From Sphingobacterium sp. UT-1RO-CII-1 (GTDB lineage: Bacteria > Bacteroidota > Bacteroidia > Sphingobacteriales > Sphingobacteriaceae): a stretch of DNA of 64,000 nt. The first letter of the stretch is position 1, and each line of letters starts with the position of its first letter. The DNA is taken from NCBI RefSeq assembly GCF_026711005.1, contig NZ_JAPPVJ010000006.1, positions 124,001 to 188,000 of the forward strand. The letters are read 5' to 3'. Shown here one piece after another: positions 35,529-45,215 of this stretch. A model generated the notes under the pieces. It had not been told where the DNA came from. It made no database searches and was given only the letters and a program-made list of their open reading frames with translations. A program made the position numbers and the translations under genes.

Positions 35529-36025
35529 TATGCTTTCTTAACGTCTTTTTTTGCTAATAATACGGTTCCTACCATAGCTGTTAGAAGTAGTACTGAAGAC
35601 AATTCAAACGGCAATAGAAACTCATTAAAAAGTACTTTCCCTAAGTTTTTCACCAAACCGATATCCGCATGAGCTGCTACCATTTCATTACTGGGCTCAA
35701 GCACACGGAAAGCACCAAGGAGTGTAGCAATCAAACACATACCCGCAATAGCTCCTATGATTTTGACAAGATTTGATTTCATAGGTTCGGATTCTTTGTT
35801 TAGATTAAGCAACATCAGAACAAAAAGAAAAAGCACCATGATTGCGCCCATATAAACAATAAAGTTTACAACAGCTAGAAACTGCGCATTGAGTAAGATA
35901 TAATGAATAGTAAGTGTGAAAAAAGTAATAACCAAATATAACACACTATGCACAGGGTTCTTTGTGAAGATGGTCATCAACGCAAAGATTATGGCAAGAA
36001 ATGCAACAAAATAAAATATAGACAT
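35528..36025 (-). CDS. nuoJ: NADH-quinone oxidoreductase subunit J
   Basis: A 165-residue membrane subunit with five helices; helix 3 (FIVYMGAIMVLFLFVLMLL) carries the pi-bulge region linked to coupling in complex I. It lies between nuoI and nuoK with minimal gaps. Confidence 0.95.
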   Translation of the reverse strand: MSIFYFVAFLAIIFALMTIFTKNPVHSVLYLVITFFTLTIHYILLNAQFLAVVNFIVYMGAIMVLFLFVLMLLNLNKESEPMKSNLVKIIGAIAGMCLIATLLGAFRVLEPSNEMVAAHADIGLVKNLGKVLFNEFLLPFELSSVLLLTAMVGTVLLAKKDVKKA

Positions 36026-36026
36026 A

Positions 36027-36557
36027 TTAACTAGACTGCTTTTGGTTTAACTTTTGAATATCAAATACAGGCTCGACAAGTTTATCTTTGCCATAAATAA
36101 AATCTTTACGTAAATACTCTGCTGTAACATGCGAACCATCTAAATAGATTGCCTCTTTCGGGCAAGCTTCCTCACATAAACCACAGAAAATACAACGCAA
36201 CATATTGATTTCATAAACCGCCGCATATTTCTCTTCTCTATACAAATGCTCTTCGCCCTTTTTACGCTCAGCAGCGGTCATAGTAATGGCCTCTGCCGGA
36301 CATGAAAGAGCACAAAGACCACAGGCTGTACAACGCTCGCGCCCCAACTCGTCTCTTTTTAAGGAATGTTGTCCACGAAAGTTTTTCGAATAAGGCCTCT
36401 CCTGCTCTGGATATTTTACCGTCGGTTTTTTCTTAAAATAGTGACGTATAGTAATACCTAGCCCTTTGACAATCGCAGGTAAATAAATACGCTCCCAAAA
36501 GTTCATGGGTTTCTGCTCGAGGACTTTTTTTCTGTTTGATAATGATTGCATGGTCAA
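36027..36557 (-). CDS. nuoI: NADH-quinone oxidoreductase subunit I
   Basis: A 176-residue ferredoxin-type subunit holding clusters N6a and N6b. The two CxxCxxCxxxCP motifs are at Cys76/79/82/86 and Cys122/125/128/132. The N-terminal part (WERIYLPAIVKGLGITIRHY) lies against the membrane arm. It passes electrons from NuoG to NuoB. Confidence 0.97.
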   Translation of the reverse strand: MTMQSLSNRKKVLEQKPMNFWERIYLPAIVKGLGITIRHYFKKKPTVKYPEQERPYSKNFRGQHSLKRDELGRERCTACGLCALSCPAEAITMTAAERKKGEEHLYREEKYAAVYEINMLRCIFCGLCEEACPKEAIYLDGSHVTAEYLRKDFIYGKDKLVEPVFDIQKLNQKQSS

Positions 36558-36605
36558 TATCTTTTTCTTTTCTAAATTAAATTAAGATGTACGTAAAAGG
36601 TAATC

Positions 36606-37643
36606 TTAAAAATAGGTGTCTTTTACCACCGTTATAACTCCTGTTAATACGATATTGGCAATAGCCAATGGAATTAAAACCTTCCATCCTAAGTTTATCA
36701 ACTGATCATAGCGAAACCGTGGCAATGTCCAACGGATCCACATAAAAAAGAAGATAAATCCAAATATTTTCGCAAAAAACACCAAGACTCCAATAATAGT
36801 AATCCAGTTATCTGAAAGCCCTAACTCGTACATGAATGGGAAATTATACCCACCAAAATATAACGAAGCCATTAAGGCGGAAGAAACAAACATGTTGATA
36901 TATTCAGAGAACATATATAAACCAAGCTTCATGGAGGAGTACTCTGTATGATAACCACCTACAAGCTCAGTCTCACACTCTGGCAAATCGAACGGAACCC
37001 GATTACACTCTGCGAAAGAACAGGTCATAAAAATAAGAAAGCCCAAAGGTTGAACCCAAATATTCCAATTGAGAAAGCCCGACTGCTGCGCAACAATTTC
37101 ACTCATGGATAATGTGCCAGAAACCATCAAAAGAGCAATAATGGATAAACCCATTCCGATTTCGTAACTGATACTCTGTGAAGCCGCTCGGATAGCTCCC
37201 ATTAAAGAGAACTTATTATTGGACGCCCAGCCCCCTAACATAATACCATAGACACCAAGCGCTACTACACCGAATATATAGAGTACGCCAACGTTAATAT
37301 CAGCAACTTGAAGCACTATAGCACGATCGCCAATAGTTAATGTTTGCCCCCACGGGATAACAGCAGAAGTAATACAAGCTGTAATAATGGTTAAAGTGGG
37401 TCCTAAGACAAATAAACTTTTATGCGCACCGGCCGGGATAATTTCTTCTTTAAAAAAGAACTTACCACCATCACACAAAGGCTGAAGTATCCCTTTAAAG
37501 CCAGCCCTGTCTGGACCTAAACGATCCTGCATGAAACCAGCAACTTTGCGCTCAGCCAAAGTAGAATACATAGCTATAACCAAGGATATCACGAAGATAA
37601 TGGTTACTAATATTAATTTTTCTAAAATAAAAGCTCCTTCCAT
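36606..37643 (-). CDS. nuoH: NADH-quinone oxidoreductase subunit H
   Basis: A 345-residue membrane subunit forming the quinone chamber with NuoB and NuoD. Marks are ERKVAGFMQDRLGPDRAG, LQPLCDGGKFFFKEEIIP, FMTCSFAECNRVPFDLPE (with the conserved acidic residues), ELVGGYHTEYSSMKLGLYMF and RWTLPRFRYDQLI. Eight hydrophobic segments, normal length. Confidence 0.97.
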   Translation of the reverse strand: MEGAFILEKLILVTIIFVISLVIAMYSTLAERKVAGFMQDRLGPDRAGFKGILQPLCDGGKFFFKEEIIPAGAHKSLFVLGPTLTIITACITSAVIPWGQTLTIGDRAIVLQVADINVGVLYIFGVVALGVYGIMLGGWASNNKFSLMGAIRAASQSISYEIGMGLSIIALLMVSGTLSMSEIVAQQSGFLNWNIWVQPLGFLIFMTCSFAECNRVPFDLPECETELVGGYHTEYSSMKLGLYMFSEYINMFVSSALMASLYFGGYNFPFMYELGLSDNWITIIGVLVFFAKIFGFIFFFMWIRWTLPRFRYDQLINLGWKVLIPLAIANIVLTGVITVVKDTYF

Positions 37644-37660
37644 ATATATGCTATCTATAC

Positions 37661-38680
37661 TTATTTTAATCGTTCTGTACGCGCTAATTGCTCTTCATTT
37701 GCTTCTTGCAATTCTGGATTATTCTTAATCACAGGAATAGGTTGGAACGTATTATAATGATTTGCCGTAATTACGGACTCTTTATCAAGTTTAGTCGGCT
37801 CATCTAAAACCCAATCGCTGGTTCTCTTTTTATCAAAACGACAGGTGTTACAGATAAAATCATGTACCTCATTATATTCGTCTTTCCGCCCTGTAACACG
37901 GAGAACCTCTTCTCCTTTATACCATAACGTAACTTGCCCGCTACAAGTTGGGCAATCACGATGAGCATCAACAGGTTTTGTAAACCAAACACGGCTTTTG
38001 AATCGAAATGTTTTATCGGTTAAAGCACCGACCGGACAAACGTCTATAACGTTGCCTATAAAATCATTATCAACCGCTTTTTCTATAAAGGTAGAGATTT
38101 CGGCATGATCACCACGGTACATGACACCATGCTGCCTACCCTCAGTAAGCTGGTTGGCAACGTAAACACAACGGTAACACAGAATACAACGATTCATATG
38201 CAATTGTATCTTGTCGCCTATGTCAATACGCTCAAAAGTGCGACGCTCAAATTCATATCGCGTTTGCTCTACACCATGTTCATAGGATAAATCCTGAAGT
38301 TTACACTCGCCAGCCTGATCACAAACAGGACAGTCTAACGGATGATTGATCAATAACATCTCTACTATTGATTTTCTCGCATCAAGAACTTCCGTAGAAG
38401 TAATATTTTGAACTTCCATACCATCCATTACATTGGTACGACAAGAAGCAACCAGCTTTGGCATAGGCCGCGGATCCTTTTCGGAACCTTTGGATACTTT
38501 CACCAGGCAGGTACGGCACTTACCACCGCTACCTTCCAATGTAGAATAGTAACACATGGCCGGCGGGACAATATCTCCACCGATCTGTCGAGCCGCATTC
38601 AAGATAGATGTACCAGGCTCAACCTGAACCGGGATTCCATCTATAGTGACTGTAAATTTCTCTAATTGTTCTACTGCCAT
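37661..38680 (-). CDS. nuoG: NADH-quinone oxidoreductase subunit G, short form
   Basis: Only 339 residues, against about 700-900 in E. coli or Thermus. The N-terminal electron-transfer region is complete: 2Fe-2S site Cys43/55/58/80, His113-Cys117-Cys120-Cys126 for N5, and Cys165/168/171/215 for the N4 site. After residue 240 a CPTC...CNTC remnant of the next domain is kept, while the whole molybdopterin-oxidoreductase-like domain is missing. There is no frameshift, and the following gene starts normally. Short NuoG is known in Bacteroidota, so I take it as native and functional. Confidence 0.93.
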   Translation of the reverse strand: MAVEQLEKFTVTIDGIPVQVEPGTSILNAARQIGGDIVPPAMCYYSTLEGSGGKCRTCLVKVSKGSEKDPRPMPKLVASCRTNVMDGMEVQNITSTEVLDARKSIVEMLLINHPLDCPVCDQAGECKLQDLSYEHGVEQTRYEFERRTFERIDIGDKIQLHMNRCILCYRCVYVANQLTEGRQHGVMYRGDHAEISTFIEKAVDNDFIGNVIDVCPVGALTDKTFRFKSRVWFTKPVDAHRDCPTCSGQVTLWYKGEEVLRVTGRKDEYNEVHDFICNTCRFDKKRTSDWVLDEPTKLDKESVITANHYNTFQPIPVIKNNPELQEANEEQLARTERLK

Positions 38681-38728
38681 TGTCCTATATATCGTTAATT
38701 CAAAAGAATTATTTAATGTTAAACAAAT

Positions 38729-40084
38729 TTATTCTGCAAGAGGTGCTAAAGGATCAGCATAGTGAGCTAATCCGAAGTTTTTTGTCTGTGCCTCCTGCGG
38801 ATTATTAATATGCCATTCAAACTCATCTCTAAAATGACGGATAGCAGCTGCTACGGGCCAAGCCGCAGCATCGCCTAATGGACATATGGTGTTACCCTCG
38901 ATATTACGCTGAATATCCCATAATAAATCTATATCCTGAGGGCTCGCCTGCCCATGCTCGATGTTGTATAATATTTTTTCCATCCAGCCTGTACCTTCAC
39001 GACACGGAGAACACTGTCCACAACTCTCATGACGGTAAAAGCGGGTGAAATTATAAGTGTTACGCACTATACATTGATCTTCATCAAATGCAATGAAACC
39101 ACCGGACCCCATCATAGTTCCAGTTTCAAAACCGCCTTCAGCTAATGATTCGTAACTCATCAGACGGGATTCTCCGGTGCTGGTTTTCAAAATCAGGTTA
39201 GCCGGTAGAATAGGCACCGAAGAACCTCCGGCTACTACAGCTTTCAGACGCTTGCCATCCGCAATGCCGCCACAATACTCATCAGAATAAATGAACTCTT
39301 CAACAGGAAGCCCTAGTTCGATTTCGTATACACCTGGCTTCCGAAGATTTCCACCCGCAGAAATAAGCTTTGTGCCGGTTGATCGACCAATACCTATTTT
39401 TGCGTATTCATCACCCCCATCATTAATAATAGGGACTACAGAAGCAATGGACTCAACATTATTGACTACAGTAGGACAACCATACAAACCCGAAACAGCA
39501 GGGAAAGGCGGTTTAATACGAGGATTACCACGCTTGCCTTCTAACGACTCGAGTAAAGCAGTCTCTTCTCCACAGATATAAGCCCCCCCTCCTGGGTGAA
39601 CAAATATCTCTAAATCATAGCCAGACCCTAATATATTTTTGCCTAATAGCCCTGCATTTTTTGCCTCTGCAATAGCCTGCTCCAAAATACGTATCTGAGG
39701 CATCATCTCGCCACGAACGTAAATATAGGAAGTGGCCGTTCCTAAAGCATAGCTTGAAACAATCATGCCTTCTATTAAAGCATGAGGGATATGGGTCATT
39801 AAATACCTATCTTTAAAGGTGCCAGGCTCGGACTCGTCGGCATTGCAAACCAAATAACGAGCTACCCCCTCAGGCTTTGCTAAGAAACTCCATTTCATTC
39901 CCGTAGGGAAACCAGCGCCTCCGCGCCCTCTTAACCCCGATTTCTTAACCTCTTCCAAGACATCATCAGGCGACATACTCTTTAAAGCCTTTTCGACTGC
40001 CCGATATCCGCCCTTCTGTCGGTAAACTTCCAAGGTGTTGATACCAGGGACATCGATATGCGTCAGCAATAATTTACGTGCCAT
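38729..40084 (-). CDS. nuoF: NADH-quinone oxidoreductase subunit F
   Basis: A 451-residue flavoprotein that binds NADH and FMN and holds cluster N3. It shows the NADH/FMN glycine-rich SGLRGRGGAGFPTGMKWSF, the second FMN-binding stretch HPGGGAYICGEETALLESLEG, and the 4Fe-4S ligands in ESCGQCSPCREGTGW with a later ICPLG. Electron entry point of the complex. Confidence 0.97.
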   Translation of the reverse strand: MARKLLLTHIDVPGINTLEVYRQKGGYRAVEKALKSMSPDDVLEEVKKSGLRGRGGAGFPTGMKWSFLAKPEGVARYLVCNADESEPGTFKDRYLMTHIPHALIEGMIVSSYALGTATSYIYVRGEMMPQIRILEQAIAEAKNAGLLGKNILGSGYDLEIFVHPGGGAYICGEETALLESLEGKRGNPRIKPPFPAVSGLYGCPTVVNNVESIASVVPIINDGGDEYAKIGIGRSTGTKLISAGGNLRKPGVYEIELGLPVEEFIYSDEYCGGIADGKRLKAVVAGGSSVPILPANLILKTSTGESRLMSYESLAEGGFETGTMMGSGGFIAFDEDQCIVRNTYNFTRFYRHESCGQCSPCREGTGWMEKILYNIEHGQASPQDIDLLWDIQRNIEGNTICPLGDAAAWPVAAAIRHFRDEFEWHINNPQEAQTKNFGLAHYADPLAPLAE

Positions 40085-40088
40085 ATAT

Positions 40089-40616
40089 CTACGTATTTTG
40101 TACTTTTTGTTTTAATTCACTGATCAACTGATCAACCTTTTCTTCGGTAAGATTTTCGTAGTAGGTATACTCAGGTCCAATCTGCAAAACCGGCCCATAA
40201 CCGCATGCAGCACTACACTCGACCCCTCTCCATGAAAACAGCCCGTCCTCAGTAACTTCACCTTCCTTAACACCAAGTTTATCTTCAATGTATTTCATGA
40301 TACGTTCAGCACCAACCAAACAACAAGGACCTGTACGACAAACCTCTAAATTATACTTACCGCGAGGTTCTAAAAAATACATGGTATAAAAGGACGCAAC
40401 TTCATAAACTTCCACAGGTTGGATACTCAAAAAAGAAGCAACCTTATCCATCGCATCTGTGCTTACCCAACCATACTCTTCTTGAACTAGATGAAGTATA
40501 GGCAATAAAGCTGACTTTTGTTTACCTTCAGGATATCTGGAAACAATTTCTGTGAAACTTTTCAGCAACTCTGCAGAAAAGTTAACTATCAAGTTTTCCT
40601 TTACACTAAGCATCAA
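40089..40616 (-). CDS. nuoE: NADH-quinone oxidoreductase subunit E
   Basis: A 175-residue thioredoxin-fold 2Fe-2S subunit (cluster N1a). Ligands are Cys93 and Cys98 in VCRTGPCCLVGA, and Cys134 and Cys138 in VECSAACGYGP. It overlaps the nuoD stop by 11 bp. Met2 is an equal start candidate. Confidence 0.96.
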   Translation of the reverse strand: MMLSVKENLIVNFSAELLKSFTEIVSRYPEGKQKSALLPILHLVQEEYGWVSTDAMDKVASFLSIQPVEVYEVASFYTMYFLEPRGKYNLEVCRTGPCCLVGAERIMKYIEDKLGVKEGEVTEDGLFSWRGVECSAACGYGPVLQIGPEYTYYENLTEEKVDQLISELKQKVQNT

Positions 40617-41841
40617 GTTCTCCGGCTATTATATTTAAACTACTCATGTTAATAATCGCATCTGAAATCAGCATTCCGCTACTCATAGGCGCAAACATCT
40701 GATAGTTGATAAATGAAGGTCTTCTAAAGTGCAGACGGTAAGGCGAACGCCCGCCATCGTGGATCAAATAGAAGCCTAACTCTCCGTTTGCACCTTCAAC
40801 AGCATGATAAACCTCAGATTTTGGTGTATCCCATTCGCCCATTACAATTTTGAAATGATATATAAGAGCTTCCATATTTGTGTAAACCTGCTCTTTAGGA
40901 GGTAAATAGAAAGCGGGGACATCCGCATGGAAAACACCACTAGGCTCTTTCTTAATTTTTTCTAATGCCTGCTCTATAATACGTACAGATTGGCGCATTT
41001 CCTCGTTACGCACCATAAAGCGATCGTATATATCACCGGTGGTTCCGACAGGAACATCAAAGTCAAAATCCTCATAAGAGCTATAAGGAGCTACTGCCCG
41101 CATATCATAATCCACTCCAGTAGCGCGCAATATTGGTCCTGACCAACTATAATCTAACGCTTGCTCCGGGGTAACAGCCGCTACTCCAGCTGTACGATCA
41201 ATAAAGATTCTGTTGCGAATAAAAAGCTCTACAAACTCCTCTAAGACAGGAGGGAACCGCTTTACAAACGCCTCTATTTTCCGAATAGCGATGTCATTAA
41301 AATCACGCTCAAAACCTCCGATACGCCCTATATTTGTAGTTAAACGTGCACCACATATTTCTTCATAAATCTCATAGATCTCCTCGCGCTCTTGCATCAC
41401 ATACAAAAAGCCTGAAAAAGCCCCCGTATCCACTCCTAAAATACCATTACAGATAATATGATCGGCTATACGAGCTAATTCCATAACGATAACACGCATA
41501 TAATCAACCCGCTTAGGCATTTCAATATCCAAAAGCTTTTCCACAGTCATGTGCCACCCCATATTGTTAATAGGTGACGAACAGTAGTTTAACCTGTCAG
41601 TTAAGGGAGTTATCTGATAGAATGGTCGATGTTCGGCAATTTTCTCAAAAGCCCGATGTATGTAACCAATAGTAGAGACGCCACTCACAATACGCTCTCC
41701 ATCAATTTGAAGGACATTTTGAAAAACGCCATGCGTAGCAGGGTGCGTAGGCCCTAGATTTAAGGTGATTAAGGCATCCTGCGGATCATTATCAGTAAAA
41801 ATGGGGTTGTTGTTGTTTAGTTTACTTATGGGTCTACTCAT
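40606..41841 (-). CDS. nuoD: NADH-quinone oxidoreductase subunit D
   Basis: A 411-residue 49-kDa-type subunit that forms the quinone site with NuoB. It shows LNLGPTHPATHGVFQNVLQ, GYIHRAFEKIAEHRPFYQ, DRLNYCSSPINNMGW, RIADHIICNGILGVDTGAF and the C-terminal HDGGRSPYRLHFRRPSF. Separate from nuoC, unlike the E. coli fusion. Confidence 0.97.
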   Translation of the reverse strand: MSRPISKLNNNNPIFTDNDPQDALITLNLGPTHPATHGVFQNVLQIDGERIVSGVSTIGYIHRAFEKIAEHRPFYQITPLTDRLNYCSSPINNMGWHMTVEKLLDIEMPKRVDYMRVIVMELARIADHIICNGILGVDTGAFSGFLYVMQEREEIYEIYEEICGARLTTNIGRIGGFERDFNDIAIRKIEAFVKRFPPVLEEFVELFIRNRIFIDRTAGVAAVTPEQALDYSWSGPILRATGVDYDMRAVAPYSSYEDFDFDVPVGTTGDIYDRFMVRNEEMRQSVRIIEQALEKIKKEPSGVFHADVPAFYLPPKEQVYTNMEALIYHFKIVMGEWDTPKSEVYHAVEGANGELGFYLIHDGGRSPYRLHFRRPSFINYQMFAPMSSGMLISDAIINMSSLNIIAGELDA

Positions 41842-41855
41842 TTCTTACACATCAG

Positions 41856-42359
41856 TTAACGGCCAAAATAAAAGTCTTTTTTATCAACCCGATTCGGGTC
41901 TTCTAAAGGATGTTCTTTTCGCATAGGATAAACATCAAGTTCATCCATATTTAGAATACGTCGCAAATCAGGGTGCCCATCAAAAATAATCCCAAAAAAG
42001 TCATAGGTTTCTCGCTCCATCCAATTCGCACCATTCCATACAGACGTAGCAGAAGAAATAATAGGATCAGGACCAGCGAGAAAAACTTTCAAACGCAATC
42101 TATGATTTTGAAGCATATTATAGACATGATACACAACACAAAAAGCTTTTTCCTGCTCTGGGTAATGCACACCTGTAATATCTGTCAAATAGTTAAACCG
42201 CAACCCAGGATCATCTTTTACATAACGAAGAACATCCAATATAGCATCCTTGTCGGTCTCGATGGTCAATAACTCATGAGGTTCACCAATCAAGGAAATT
42301 CTATCTCCAAACTTAGCTTGCAGCTTTTCTAAAACTATCGGGTTACTTAACTTATCCAT
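41856..42359 (-). CDS. nuoC: NADH-quinone oxidoreductase subunit C
   Basis: A 167-residue 30-kDa-type subunit. The signature [22 protein letters not shown] followed by [14 protein letters not shown] is diagnostic. It overlaps the nuoB stop by 8 bp. Confidence 0.96.
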   Translation of the reverse strand: MDKLSNPIVLEKLQAKFGDRISLIGEPHELLTIETDKDAILDVLRYVKDDPGLRFNYLTDITGVHYPEQEKAFCVVYHVYNMLQNHRLRLKVFLAGPDPIISSATSVWNGANWMERETYDFFGIIFDGHPDLRRILNMDELDVYPMRKEHPLEDPNRVDKKDFYFGR

Positions 42360-42906
42360 TATCTGTAACTATACCGTATTTTTCTAACAATGCTTTATAC
42401 TCTGGCGTATTTCTTCTATTCAAAGATTCGGACTTCACAATCTCCTGAAGCTTCATAACACCATCTAAAATCGCTTCAGGTCTTGGGGGACACCCAGGAA
42501 CATATACATCAACCGGAATGATTTCATCTATACCCTGCATAACAGAGTAAGTGTCAAAAATACCACCACTAGACGCACAAGCCCCCACAGCAATAACCCA
42601 ACGGGGCTCTGCCATTTGCGTATACACCTGTTTTAAAACAGGCCCCATTTTTTTTGCAATCGTTCCCATCACTAACAGCATATCGGCCTGTCTAGGAGAA
42701 AAGCTTGGACGCTCTGCACCAAATCTTGCCAAATCATACGTAGCACCCATTGTTGCCATAAACTCTATCCCGCAACAAGAAGTTGCGAAAGGCAATGGCC
42801 ACAATGAATTAGCTCGGGCTAAACCAATAGCTTTATCTAAAGTGGTTGCAAAAAAACCGGCACCCTCTACGCCCGGAGGCGCTTCGGCCAATGACACTTT
42901 ACTCAT
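42352..42906 (-). CDS. nuoB: NADH-quinone oxidoreductase subunit B
   Basis: A 184-residue subunit with cluster N2, the last cluster before quinone. The four ligands are the adjacent Cys44-Cys45 ([12 protein letters not shown]), Cys110 (VGACASSGG) and Cys139 ([11 protein letters not shown]). Full length. Confidence 0.97.
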   Translation of the reverse strand: MSKVSLAEAPPGVEGAGFFATTLDKAIGLARANSLWPLPFATSCCGIEFMATMGATYDLARFGAERPSFSPRQADMLLVMGTIAKKMGPVLKQVYTQMAEPRWVIAVGACASSGGIFDTYSVMQGIDEIIPVDVYVPGCPPRPEAILDGVMKLQEIVKSESLNRRNTPEYKALLEKYGIVTDNG

Positions 42907-42985
42907 GATAATCGTTTATATTTACACTTACTAAATACACAAATTTATTATTTCAATTTATGGGACAATAGTTACTCTTGCCTTG

Positions 42986-43366
42986 CTAATCCCAATCTAA
43001 AGCTTTCTTCTTAATAACATAAATAAAGCCGAGAAGTAGCATGCCCATAAAAACAAACATCTCAATCAACCCTTGCACACCAAACTCTCTAAAATTCACT
43101 GCCCAAGGGTACATAAATATCACCTCAATGTCAAAAATCACAAAAAGAAGTGCTACTACGAAGTATTTAATTGAAAAAGGTTGTCGTGCATCCCCTATTA
43201 CTTCTACACCAGACTCAAATGATCCTAACTTGTTTTCCGTGCGAACCTTTGGCCCAATTAAATGTGTACCAATAATAGTTAACACACCGAAAGCTACCGC
43301 AACACCTAATTGTATAAGGATAGGAATATAATCAACAGGCATACTTGCCACATTTGCGCTCTCCAT
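42986..43366 (-). CDS. nuoA: NADH-quinone oxidoreductase subunit A
   Basis: A 126-residue three-helix membrane subunit. The SGVEVIGDARQPFSIKYFVVA loop, the FVIFDIEVIFMYPWAV helix with conserved acidic residues, and the ending ALDWD are typical. First gene of the operon, with a promoter-like element just upstream. Confidence 0.96.
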   Translation of the reverse strand: MESANVASMPVDYIPILIQLGVAVAFGVLTIIGTHLIGPKVRTENKLGSFESGVEVIGDARQPFSIKYFVVALLFVIFDIEVIFMYPWAVNFREFGVQGLIEMFVFMGMLLLGFIYVIKKKALDWD

Positions 43367-43396
43367 AAATTGTTAGTTTTATTATCTCTTCAGTAC

Positions 43397-43404
43397 CAAA
43401 TATA
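43397..43404 (-). promoter_or_regulatory. -7 promoter element of the nuo operon
   Basis: The minus strand reads TATATTTG, an exact TAnnTTTG match, 30 bp upstream of the nuoA start. A TTTG sits upstream but only about 14 bp away rather than the usual 19-20. The predicted leader is about 24 nt. Confidence 0.5.
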
Positions 43405-43420
43405 TCACTTTTTTATAACA

Positions 43421-43447
43421 AAAAAAAGGGACTGCAAGCAGCCCCTT
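43421..43447 (-). terminator. intrinsic terminator of the exb-tonB-TPR operon
   Basis: The stem AAGGGGCTGC / GCAGTCCCTT (one A-C mismatch, 2-nt loop) is followed on the minus strand by a run of T. It lies 24 bp past the TPR gene stop, insulating the downstream nuo operon. Confidence 0.88.
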
Positions 43448-43470
43448 AAATATCTCACTATTTATTTTGA

Positions 43471-45183
43471 TTATAAATAGTCTTGAAATTGCAATGCAAA
43501 TTCATCGGCCGGATTAATCGCTAATACAGCATCAAAATATGCTTTCGCTTTCTCTACTTCACCTTTACCAAATGCATAAACACCTAAATAGTTATTTGCA
43601 TCTAAAATATAAGCTCTGTTCTTATCGTCAACAGGCTTATCTTTATAAAAAGCTAAAAGTTTAGTAAACGGTTCAACGAAACTATCACTTAATCCTTCTA
43701 AGTCTCCCAAATCTTCTTGAGCTAACAAAGAATAAGCTTTATGATAAAGAGCAGATGCATGATAACGCTCGACAATTTCCTCTTTATTTCCTGTTAAAAC
43801 AATATCAAAAGCTTTAACTGCCGCATCAAACTTAGGCTTAGCTTCTTCCCTTTTATCTTCTCCTTCTTGTGCACCATCAATAATTTTACGACCTTGACTA
43901 TATTCCCCTAAACCAATATAGTAGTTTGCATCGTAATAATAGTCAGATTCTGGTTGTGATGCCGGAATAGCAAAAAGCTTAATAGCTACATCAATTTCGC
44001 CATCTTGGTACTTTGCAAAAGCAGTTTCTGAAATATCAGTCTCTATATTATCTTCTTCTGTTTGTCTAGCAACAGCTTCTTTCAAGTATTCTAACCCTTT
44101 TTCATCGTTATTGATACTTAGGTTCGCAAGCCCTCCGTAGAAAAAGTCACGTGCAATTAAGCGCTCTTTTGGTACTTCACTAAATAATTTGTTCATGTAC
44201 TCAGCAGCCTTCGGGTAATCTTTATCCTGAAGGTAAGTAGTATATCCTAAGTAACGGTAAATTTTCGCATCAACGCCAGGCATTGTAGCCAACTCTGTCG
44301 AAACAGTTTTCAACTCGTCATAGTTACCCGAGTAGACCAAGAAGTCAGCATAACGAGTTTTAGCCTCGATACTATTGTCTCCTGTTAAACTTAAATACTT
44401 CTTATAGTTTTCAACTGCTTTCGCATTAAGTTCACGATATTGCTCCTCAGGTGCTTTTAAAGACGACAAATAATAAGTCTCTGCTAACTCACGATAAATA
44501 GGTGCATAGTCAGGGTGTGACTGTTGCAATAAAGTTAACTCCTCTAAAACAACGTCATAAGCCTGCGCACGACGAGATATAACTGCTTGACCAATTTTAG
44601 GAGCCAATAAATTGGTATCCATATATTCAGCATCGCGATAGTTGACAAAAGCCTGACTGCTTTCTCCCAAACCAGCATATGCATCACCTAGGGCAATTAA
44701 AATAAAAGGATCTTTTTGATTCTTTTCCTTAGCTTGTGTTAAGTATTCAATCGCTTTTGTATAGTCAGGCTTAGGAGCTTGTATATAAGCTTCACCAATA
44801 TACAATAATGGCAAATAATCTTTTTTACCTAACCCAGTAACAGCTGTAGCAAATTTAGCCTCTGCTGCAGATTGATTGCCACTTAATAAATCAACAATCC
44901 CTAACCCTACATTGTTTAACTGCTCTTTCGGAGCATTTGTTAAACCTTCGTTAAAAACAATAGCAGCCGAATCAATTTTATCATTAATGATATGAACTTT
45001 ACCTAGGTAAAAATAGTTCTCTCCGTCCTTTGCTTTCTTCTCCACCAAGTTCTGAAGAATAACCTTAGCTTTGTCATACTGCTCTGCAGTTAATGCGGCT
45101 TTGGCATCCTTCAAGCTTTGTGCACTAACAGACCCTATCGTTCCTGCCAATAATAAGCTTAAAAATAATTTGCTGTTTGTCAT
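43471..45183 (-). CDS. exported tetratricopeptide-repeat protein
   Basis: A 570-residue protein with a signal peptide (FLSLLLAGTIGSVSAQ) and many TPR-like helical pairs. Examples are LTAEQYDKAKVILQNLVEK, NYFYLGKVHIINDKIDSAAIVFNEGL and KGEVEKAKAYFDAVLAINP. It should be a periplasmic scaffold. It is the last gene of the operon that starts with exbB and follows a PstS-like lipoprotein. The same arrangement (Exb/TonB, PstS-like, TPR) is, to my knowledge, common in Bacteroidota. Its partner is unknown. Confidence 0.85.
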   Translation of the reverse strand: MTNSKLFLSLLLAGTIGSVSAQSLKDAKAALTAEQYDKAKVILQNLVEKKAKDGENYFYLGKVHIINDKIDSAAIVFNEGLTNAPKEQLNNVGLGIVDLLSGNQSAAEAKFATAVTGLGKKDYLPLLYIGEAYIQAPKPDYTKAIEYLTQAKEKNQKDPFILIALGDAYAGLGESSQAFVNYRDAEYMDTNLLAPKIGQAVISRRAQAYDVVLEELTLLQQSHPDYAPIYRELAETYYLSSLKAPEEQYRELNAKAVENYKKYLSLTGDNSIEAKTRYADFLVYSGNYDELKTVSTELATMPGVDAKIYRYLGYTTYLQDKDYPKAAEYMNKLFSEVPKERLIARDFFYGGLANLSINNDEKGLEYLKEAVARQTEEDNIETDISETAFAKYQDGEIDVAIKLFAIPASQPESDYYYDANYYIGLGEYSQGRKIIDGAQEGEDKREEAKPKFDAAVKAFDIVLTGNKEEIVERYHASALYHKAYSLLAQEDLGDLEGLSDSFVEPFTKLLAFYKDKPVDDKNRAYILDANNYLGVYAFGKGEVEKAKAYFDAVLAINPADEFALQFQDYL

Positions 45184-45215
45184 AATCTATACGTATTCTT
45201 TTATTATCTGTTTTT

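Noticed and set aside
37661-38680. Short NuoG as a frameshifted pseudogene
   Set aside because: The cluster ligands are intact, the next gene starts normally, and no remains of the missing domain are found downstream.
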